DNA of 31,675 nucleotides. It comes from UBA7332 sp051657165. GTDB taxonomy: Bacteria; Bacteroidota; Bacteroidia; Bacteroidales; UBA7332. Positions 27,501 to 31,675 of this stretch are shown one piece after another. Both the position numbers and the translations under genes were made by a program. How positions within the stretch are numbered: the stretch's first letter is position 1; each line of letters opens with the position of its first letter. The notes below the pieces were generated by a model, which made no database searches, was not told where the DNA came from, and saw only the letters and a list, made by a program, of their open reading frames with translations. The stretch covers positions 1-31,675 of the forward strand of contig JBOFKD010000198.1 of NCBI GenBank assembly GCA_051657165.1, read 5' to 3'.

Positions 27501-27593
27501 GTTATGAGCACATCATATGATGGAAACGAAACAATCCTGCTGGTAAAATGTCAACATGCATTCACACGTAACCTTGAGTTACAAAAATTATAA
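24522..27593 (+). CDS. PL8 chondroitin/hyaluronan lyase (chondroitin ABC lyase type)
   Basis: A 1023-residue secreted lyase that cleaves glucuronate/iduronate-containing glycosaminoglycans by beta-elimination. After a signal peptide (to about 22) come an N-terminal jelly-roll domain (about 25-190), the helical toroid (about 230-600) and the antiparallel beta-sandwich domains. Catalytic residues line up with Proteus chondroitinase ABC: H464 and Y471 in HRHNYPAY, R524 in LSGRHP and E657 in EGWNWN (Proteus His501, Tyr508, Arg560, Glu653). The length matches the chondroitinase ABC type. Chondroitin, dermatan and hyaluronan are all possible substrates, and preference cannot be read here. The sulfatase gene follows after 11 bp. 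Confidence 0.93.
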   Translation: MTRKITTLSCSLLFVAASSLSAQVLEFNHPDILSFENSIAPATASSKSVLSLTNEHFKHGENSLSWKWNAPKEVLSIKRPIGYLAKNPNPKETSVSTFVFWVYSKSPVKDQKIRVQFLKEGRVCSWFDCGVDFQGWRGVWVAFDRDMMGTPEEGMDEMRIIAPETASGELAFDLVIPSSFQDIRQHTAGFQVPFVNAGTKNHWLILLESWGNKFDLPVASTVAPEEKKEIELIEARFRDVLLPKRKYDLAKLRKDFEHYQIRENKDGSIQGMPIFFIRFAETYINLGYKYPGELYKKDKRLLSQYNSMMNDLAIAWNNETDEAKRKEIAAMYVLGARHLADQGFVAGSEMGTLHHLGYSMRQYYTSIFLMKDVLTAAGMDKTYQQAMEWFAGTGEVKLKPTANGIDIDAFNTSLIGRLCSILMMQDTPEKVTYLRSIARWINNGMLIADGTSPCLKIDGTIYHHRHNYPAYAIGGLDNAVISVWLLQGTSFGVSEEGHANLKNALLTFRTYCNLTDWPLSLSGRHPKTKGNALIPWHFARLALAGTPDGKQAVDPELGAAFLRLNDGAKSEYVKQVADAGIKAEQAPNGNWALPYSCLAVQRRGDWMATAMGHSRYLWATETYKTANLYGRYLNHGNLLIMPYAVKNGREASGFMQEGWNWNHFPGTTATVLPLEKLRADVRNVDTFSGYEEMLLSDETFAGALTHKGENGLFGMKLHEHDKYNGSLRARKSYFFFDNRVVALGSNIESDVENNPTHTTLFQVYLPKENEGITINGDSVTLFPYEGKLNGKFNYLSDTKNNYFFVKNGNVEVSRKLQNSFDQSTDKPTKNNFALASINHGSKIKGEGYEYMVLIQPTQQEVSKYAKELAAKKNKAYTVLQKDSLAHIVKDNATQSTGYVLFEAGKLTQNDQIREVSLPCMAMVSPNGKNGMTLSIADPDLRFYDGPSDEQFDENGKRIERSVYSRKWINNPSQESVITVRLNGKWKLATPSEYVMSTSYDGNETILLVKCQHAFTRNLELQKL

Positions 27594-27604
27594 TACGTAT
27601 TACT

Positions 27605-29137
27605 ATGTCATTATTGAATAAATCATCATTGCCATTGCTACTTACGCTCTCACTAGGAGCACAGGCTCAGCAACCAAAACAGCCAAACGTTATTTACGTT
27701 TTCCCGGACCAGTTCCGTAACCACGCAATGGGTTTCTGGAATGAGAAAGGATTTAAAGAACACGTAAACTTCAAGGCTGATCCCGTTATAACACCTAACC
27801 TTAATAAGTTTGCAAAAGAGGCTGTAGTTTTATCTACAGCCCAAAGTAACTGTCCACTTTCGAGCCCTCACCGCGGTATGCTGTTTACCGGTATGTACCC
27901 TGAGGGCAGTGGCGTTCCTTTGAACTGTAACTCTGAACGTCCGATCAGTTCTCTTCGCGAAGATGCAACTTGTATGAGTGACGTATTTAGTCAGGCCGGC
28001 TACAACTGTGCATACTTTGGTAAGCTTCACCTTGACTTCCCGACTCCGAACGACCCTGAAAATCCGGGTAACTACGTAGAGTCTCGCCGTCCGGCATGGG
28101 ATGCTTATACACCGAAAGAGCGCCGTCACGGATTCGATTACTGGTATTCATACGGTACATTCGATGTGCATAAGCAACCTCACTACTGGGACAATAACGG
28201 AAAACGTCATGAGATCCGTGAATGGTCGCCTAAGCACGAGGCTGATATGGCTATTTCATATCTGAAAAATGAAGGTAACGTACGCGATACTTCTAAACCA
28301 TTCTTTATGATGGTAAGTATGAATCCTCCTCACAATCCATATTATTCACTGGATGATATTATGGAAGAGGATTACAACCTGTATAAAGACAAATCTGTTG
28401 AAGAGTTATTGGTTCGCCCTAACGTAGATCACAAACTGGCTAAGGCAAAACATGCTGCTTATTATTTTGGTTCTGTTACAGGTGTTGACCGCGAATTCGG
28501 ACGTATCATGAATGCGTTGAAAGAAATGGGAATGGATGAAAACACAATCGTAGTTTTCTCTTCTGACCACGGCGAAACAATGTGTTCTCAGAATACGGAA
28601 GATCCGAAAAACTCTCCTTACCAGGAGTCTATGAACGTGCCGTTTATGGTTCGTTATCCGGGCAAACTTCAGCCAAGAGTAAGCAACCTGCTTATTTCTT
28701 CTCCGGATATTATGCCTACAGTTCTTGGACTGGCAGGATTGGATCAGAATATTCCTCAGGAGGTAGAAGGACATAACTATTCTATGCACTTTAAAAATCC
28801 ACGCAACCGCATGGCATTACCTCAAAGCGCACTTTACATCCGTAACTTAAACGGAGATAAAGACAAGAATGGTCAGGTGACTAGTTATGTTCCGGTTAGC
28901 CGCGGTGTGAAAACACACGAGTACACACTTGCAATCGATATCGACAAGAAAGGTAAGATCAAAAAGACTTTCTTCTTCAACGATCAGAAAGATCCTTATC
29001 AAATGAAGAATCTTCCTTTCAACCCTAAAGGTAAAGTTGAAAAAGAATTGCTTCGTCAAATGGCATCATTGCTGAAACAGGCTAACGATCCATGGTACAA
29101 AAACCGTACATTAAACGATATCATTCCTTACGAATAA
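27605..29137 (+). CDS. S1 family sulfatase, Ser-type (probable GalNAc 4-O-sulfatase)
   Basis: A 510-residue secreted formylglycine-dependent sulfatase with a signal peptide to about 22. Metal-ligand segment FPDQF (D35, Q36). Maturation motif S86-S87-P88-H89-R90, fitting (C/S)-x-P-x-R, so a serine is converted to formylglycine. Active-site GKLHLDF (K140, H142), NPPHNP (H243) and SSDHGE (D321, H322) are present. Ser-type enzymes need an anaerobic radical SAM maturase (anSME), not encoded here. The link to PL8 and GH88, and the recalled resemblance of the SSPHR region to the Bacteroides thetaiotaomicron chondroitin-PUL 4-O-sulfatase, suggest the GalNAc-4-O position. That specificity is inference; 6-O or 2-O activity is not excluded. 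Confidence 0.88.
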   Translation: MSLLNKSSLPLLLTLSLGAQAQQPKQPNVIYVFPDQFRNHAMGFWNEKGFKEHVNFKADPVITPNLNKFAKEAVVLSTAQSNCPLSSPHRGMLFTGMYPEGSGVPLNCNSERPISSLREDATCMSDVFSQAGYNCAYFGKLHLDFPTPNDPENPGNYVESRRPAWDAYTPKERRHGFDYWYSYGTFDVHKQPHYWDNNGKRHEIREWSPKHEADMAISYLKNEGNVRDTSKPFFMMVSMNPPHNPYYSLDDIMEEDYNLYKDKSVEELLVRPNVDHKLAKAKHAAYYFGSVTGVDREFGRIMNALKEMGMDENTIVVFSSDHGETMCSQNTEDPKNSPYQESMNVPFMVRYPGKLQPRVSNLLISSPDIMPTVLGLAGLDQNIPQEVEGHNYSMHFKNPRNRMALPQSALYIRNLNGDKDKNGQVTSYVPVSRGVKTHEYTLAIDIDKKGKIKKTFFFNDQKDPYQMKNLPFNPKGKVEKELLRQMASLLKQANDPWYKNRTLNDIIPYE

Positions 29138-29160
29138 TATTTGTTGTACCCATATATTGA

Positions 29161-29197
29161 AAAGAGCGTATTCCGGCTAACGGAATACGCTCTTTTT
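29161..29197. terminator. Bidirectional intrinsic terminator
   Basis: A 15-bp perfect stem (29161-29175 with 29181-29195, core gagcgtattccg) with loop gctaa is flanked by As and Ts on both sides. It separates the convergent sulfatase and GH43-like genes. Confidence 0.92.
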
Positions 29198-29215
29198 ATT
29201 TTCTTTTATCCGGAA

Positions 29216-30352
29216 TCAGTTATTCTTTACAGGAATAACCATATTCCATGATCTGGTTGCATTCTCAAAACCTCCCGGACCATCCATCGTCGCAAAAAAG
29301 ATAAACTTTGGTTTTCCTTCCTCGAAGTAGATAAACGGACGCTCAAGTTGTCCCTGCATATTAATTTCGCCATCTTCGAACTCTACAGTACGGGAATAAG
29401 CTTTCGGATCTTTATCCATTGTCCATTTAATACCATCTTGCGAGTGAGCCATTACGCCTCCCCCCTTTTCGCCGGTAAACTTCGCCACATGGTCTTTAAA
29501 GATCACGTGATAACCCTCCTTATCTTTCCATAAAAACGGATCTTCAGCCTCTCCCTGTTCTTCTACCGAGAAAATAGGCTGGTCGTTATTCAGAACCATA
29601 TAAGGACCTTCAACCGAAGGAGCATATGCCAGCCCCATTGCCATATGGCTGTGTTTATGTCCTTCATAGCTTCTGCCTTTAAATATCATCAGAACGGATC
29701 CATCCTCCTGCACAATCGGCGACGGATTGGAAGTAAGGAAACTGTAAAACGTATTAGGCTTTGTTTTAAGGATCGGTTCATCAGAACGCTTCCACGGTCC
29801 GTAAGGAGAGTCTGCCACAGCCAGACCAATACGTTTATTCGCACGCCCTACTATACACCACGGGCTGTCAAGAGTCAGCGACTCCATTGTTGGCTCTTCG
29901 AAAGGATGCGTGGAACCCATATAAATCATATAGTACTTATCATTATGATACAATATTCTGGGATTATGCGTCGAACGCGAATCCCAGTACTGATGATCGC
30001 GTGCAGGCAAAGCTACATCTGAAAACGCATAAGGTCCCTGCGCCTGGTCGGACACTCCATGTACTATTTCCGAAGCAACCATCCAGCCGGGTTGAAAAGG
30101 CAGGCTTTTCGGAAATCGGGAAGCATAGATATGATATTTCCCGTCTTTATCTCTGATTACAGAACTACCCCAAACCCAGTATCCTTCCATTTCGAGTGCC
30201 GGTGTTTTTAAGGCGGGAGCTAAATTTTTGAATAACGGATTAGCAGACTCTTTCTTCAGTTCTCTGAGGTTATCCAGTTTTTGTGGAAAGACTTGTTGAT
30301 AACTCGTAAAAAGCAAGGTTAATGCGATAAGTCCGGTTTTAAGTTTCTTCAT
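29216..30352 (-). CDS. GH43-like five-bladed beta-propeller glycosidase
   Basis: A 378-residue secreted protein with a signal peptide (to about 24). Repeated blade motifs of the GH43/GH117-like fold are visible: GSSVIRDKDGKYHIYAS (about 62-78), STHNPRILYHNDKYYMIYMG (127-146), SNPSPIVQEDGSVLMIFKGR (208-227) and EAEDPFLWKDKEGYHVIFKD (268-287). E270-D271 and the His/Asn-Pro positions could supply active-site residues. I cannot name the subfamily or substrate. Glycosaminoglycan degradation by PL8, GH88 and sulfatase has no obvious step for it. It is convergent with the PUL enzymes, has its own upstream region next to the right repeat element, and may be a separate unit. Confidence 0.75.
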   Translation of the reverse strand: MKKLKTGLIALTLLFTSYQQVFPQKLDNLRELKKESANPLFKNLAPALKTPALEMEGYWVWGSSVIRDKDGKYHIYASRFPKSLPFQPGWMVASEIVHGVSDQAQGPYAFSDVALPARDHQYWDSRSTHNPRILYHNDKYYMIYMGSTHPFEEPTMESLTLDSPWCIVGRANKRIGLAVADSPYGPWKRSDEPILKTKPNTFYSFLTSNPSPIVQEDGSVLMIFKGRSYEGHKHSHMAMGLAYAPSVEGPYMVLNNDQPIFSVEEQGEAEDPFLWKDKEGYHVIFKDHVAKFTGEKGGGVMAHSQDGIKWTMDKDPKAYSRTVEFEDGEINMQGQLERPFIYFEEGKPKFIFFATMDGPGGFENATRSWNMVIPVKNN

Positions 30353-30530
30353 AGATCGTATAATATTCAGATAATTATTTAAGTCCGAAATTTACTAAAA
30401 TAATCCTTACCAGCCGATAGCAGGAACCGTAATTCTGCGCTTATGGTTCTTGCTCCTGCCGGACGCCGAAGCTAAAGGAATGCATAAGTATAGCATCTGA
30501 CAGAAAAGCATTTTACATTTTAATCAATAA
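30353..30530 (-). other. Upstream region of the GH43-like gene
   Basis: No gene. An imperfect hairpin, gcagg-a-accgtaa with ttatggt-tcttgct-cctgc (about 30420-30459), lies in the likely leader. No clear -7 box was found. Confidence 0.35.
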
Positions 30531-30531
30531 A

Positions 30532-30609
30532 TTAGCTACTTGCTAATGAAAGTTTGCTACTTGCAAAACTTATTTTGCTACTTGCAAAGTTCAGTTTGCT
30601 ACTTGCAAA
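30532..30609. repeat. Array D, right: four TTTGC-N5-GCAAA dyads, period 21 bp
   Basis: 15-mers start at 30532, 30553, 30574 and 30595, exactly 21 bp apart. Three read tttgctacttgcaaa. The first reads ttagctacttgctaa, in which both arms changed together so that the dyad is kept. Confidence 0.85.
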
Positions 30610-30637
30610 CGGGCATGATCATGCCGTTGGAAATTTG

Positions 30638-30709
30638 CTTAAGAGAAATTCGAAATTCTCTTAAGAGAAAATGGAAAACCACTTAAGAGAATCTGCGGAA
30701 GCTCTTAAC
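30638..30709. repeat. Array C, right: CTTAAG palindromes, period 22 bp
   Basis: CTTAAG cores start at 30638, 30660 and 30682, with a degenerate cttaac at 30704, all 22 bp apart, mirroring the left array. Confidence 0.8.
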
Positions 30710-31143
30710 TCTCTTCAAAAAAACTATACACAGAGTTTTGCAGTTTGAATTGCAACCATTTGCAACCGCATAGCAGAAGAATGTTTAAATATCTGTAGTA
30801 TAGTGTTTTGTAAGAGGTTTAATAGGTTGCAATTGAGGTTGCAATTGGTGACGATTGGTTGCAATTAAAATCAGGAAGCTTATTCTTTATTTTCTACACA
30901 GAGTTTTGAGTTTTGAATCGACACAATCAGCACTTTTAGATTAAATAAATGATTAACAGGTGTATAGGTGTGCTGATTCACCTCAAACGAATCAGCACTG
31001 AGAGCTTCAATCAGCACACGTATCAGCACACTTGTTATTGGTGTATCTGTTTGATTATTAAACATTAATGATGGGGCGGTGCTGATTGTGCTGATAGTGC
31101 TGATTGAAAGTCAAACTTTATGTGCGTTATGAGCGATCAGCTA

Positions 31144-31289
31144 TATTCCCGTATTTGCCTGCCACGAAATACGTATATCTCTGCCATGAAATACGTATTT
31201 CCCGGCTACGAAGTACGTATTTATTTCCATCAAAATACGTATTTCCCGGCGTACAAATACGTATTTCGTTGAGCAGAAACACGCATTTT
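31144..31289. repeat. Array F: seven GAAATACGTATTTC units, period 22 bp
   Basis: 14-bp units start at 31144, 31166, 31188, 31210, 31232, 31254 and 31276, without a single shift in spacing. The unit at 31188-31201 is a perfect palindrome. Internal units differ by one or two bases and the end units are degenerate (cccgta and cacgca cores). The 8-base gaps vary but several resemble cc-g-gc-a-c (cctgccac, ccggctac, ccggcgta). No array of this word occurs at the left end. Confidence 0.9.
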
Positions 31290-31675
31290 GTATCGTCCTG
31301 AATTTAGTATTATCGCCAGATTCAATTTATAATACATTGTAAACTCAATCCGTAATTAGCTTCTGAATCTGTCAATCTTTTCGGTAAAAGGTAACTACTC
31401 AGATATAATACGGTAAATGTAGGGGCGGACCCGTGTGTCCGCCTTTGGTACACGATAAACGGCTGATTCTGTCTATGCGAAATATGATCCGTATGGTTAT
31501 TTGCAGCATTGTGCAGTCCATCACCCAGGGCGGACACATGCAGACTGTGTGAAAAATATCTCATAAAGCAATTTCATATTTAAATGTTTATTATTATATT
31601 TAATGAATTGAAATCTTACTAGTATGCGATTTAAAACTCCTGAAGATAGAAACACGTTTATGATGTTTAATCAAC
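31290..31675. other. Gene-free right edge
   Basis: I see no credible gene. The only structure is the ggcggac palindrome element described separately. Regulation or genes beyond the window edge cannot be judged. Confidence 0.5.
31419..31542. repeat. REP-like element with GGCGGAC palindromes
   Basis: Ggcggac (31423-31429) pairs with gtccgcc (31436-31442) around a six-base loop. A second ggcggacaca lies at 31529-31538, as an inverted match to the tgtgtccgcc of the first. The core taggggcggac followed by gtgtccgcc resembles a palindromic intergenic repeat that is widespread in gut bacteria (recalled, not checked). Confidence 0.55.

Larger units (their letters stand above)
30531..31019. repeat. 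Right copy of composite multi-word palindromic repeat element (inverted)
   Basis: The inverted counterpart of 1-620: array D (30532-30609), a palindrome (30612-30625), array C (30638-30709), ttgcaacc words (30750-30864) and gtgctgatt words (30925-31017), in mirror order. It lacks 131 bases present in the left copy within the ttgcaacc zone, as if lost between word copies. More gtgctgat words follow outside, at 31021, 31079, 31088 and 31098. It is non-coding. Confidence 0.85.

Noticed and set aside
1..31019. The interval as a transposon or integrative element bounded by the inverted copies.
   Set aside because: No transposase, integrase or mobilisation gene is present, and the interval carries the core gene parC.
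31144..31289. CRISPR array.
   Set aside because: Repeat units of 14 bp and spacers of 8 bp are much too short, spacers resemble one another, and there are no cas genes.
31322..31564. 80-residue minus-strand frame at the right edge.
   Set aside because: It lies over the ggcggac repeat element and has no recognisable domain or signal; likely spurious.

Overview
The window comes from an AT-rich chromosome of the order Bacteroidales. Reasons: paired SusC/SusD outer-membrane genes, lipoprotein signal peptides, class-typical -7 boxes (TAnnTTTG) before several genes instead of strong Shine-Dalgarno sites, and a Bacteroidetes-type ~900-residue topoisomerase IV/gyrase A subunit. I cannot name the genus.

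Layout. 1-1085: a non-coding block of short palindromic words in regular arrays. 1086-10053: four unrelated genes, namely a lone FtsX/MacB-type ABC permease (+), a sodium:solute symporter (-), a MATE exporter (-) and parC (+). 10121-29137: a glycosaminoglycan polysaccharide utilization locus (PUL). Its left arm on the minus strand holds two consecutive paralogous cassettes, each susC - susD - DUF5017-like surface lipoprotein. Its right arm, transcribed divergently, holds a GH88 unsaturated glucuronyl hydrolase, a PL8 chondroitin/hyaluronan lyase and a Ser-type S1 sulfatase. 29216-30352: a GH43-like five-bladed propeller protein in convergent orientation. 30353-31675: a second non-coding repeat block.

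How the PUL should work (inference from families). The lipoproteins and SusD proteins bind chondroitin-, dermatan- or hyaluronan-type chains, PL8 cleaves them to 4,5-unsaturated oligosaccharides, SusC imports these, the sulfatase removes sulfate (GalNAc 4-O is my best guess) and GH88 splits the unsaturated disaccharide. No hybrid two-component regulator and no sulfatase-maturing radical SAM enzyme lies in the window, although the Ser-type sulfatase needs the latter.

Most unusual signal. The two ends carry inverted, roughly 95% identical (by eye) copies of one composite non-coding element, at 1-620 and 30531-31019, in opposite orientation about 30 kb apart. The element is a series of blocks, each block a different short word repeated several times. 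Five of the seven word arrays in these end regions (C and D in both copies, E on the left, F on the right) have strict 21- or 22-bp spacing, i.e. two DNA helical turns, with palindromic units of 14-15 bp and spacers of 6-8 bp. In several places the arms change together so that the dyad is kept while the sequence changes. I do not recognise this as a named repeat family. The 22-bp period rules out protein coding as the explanation.
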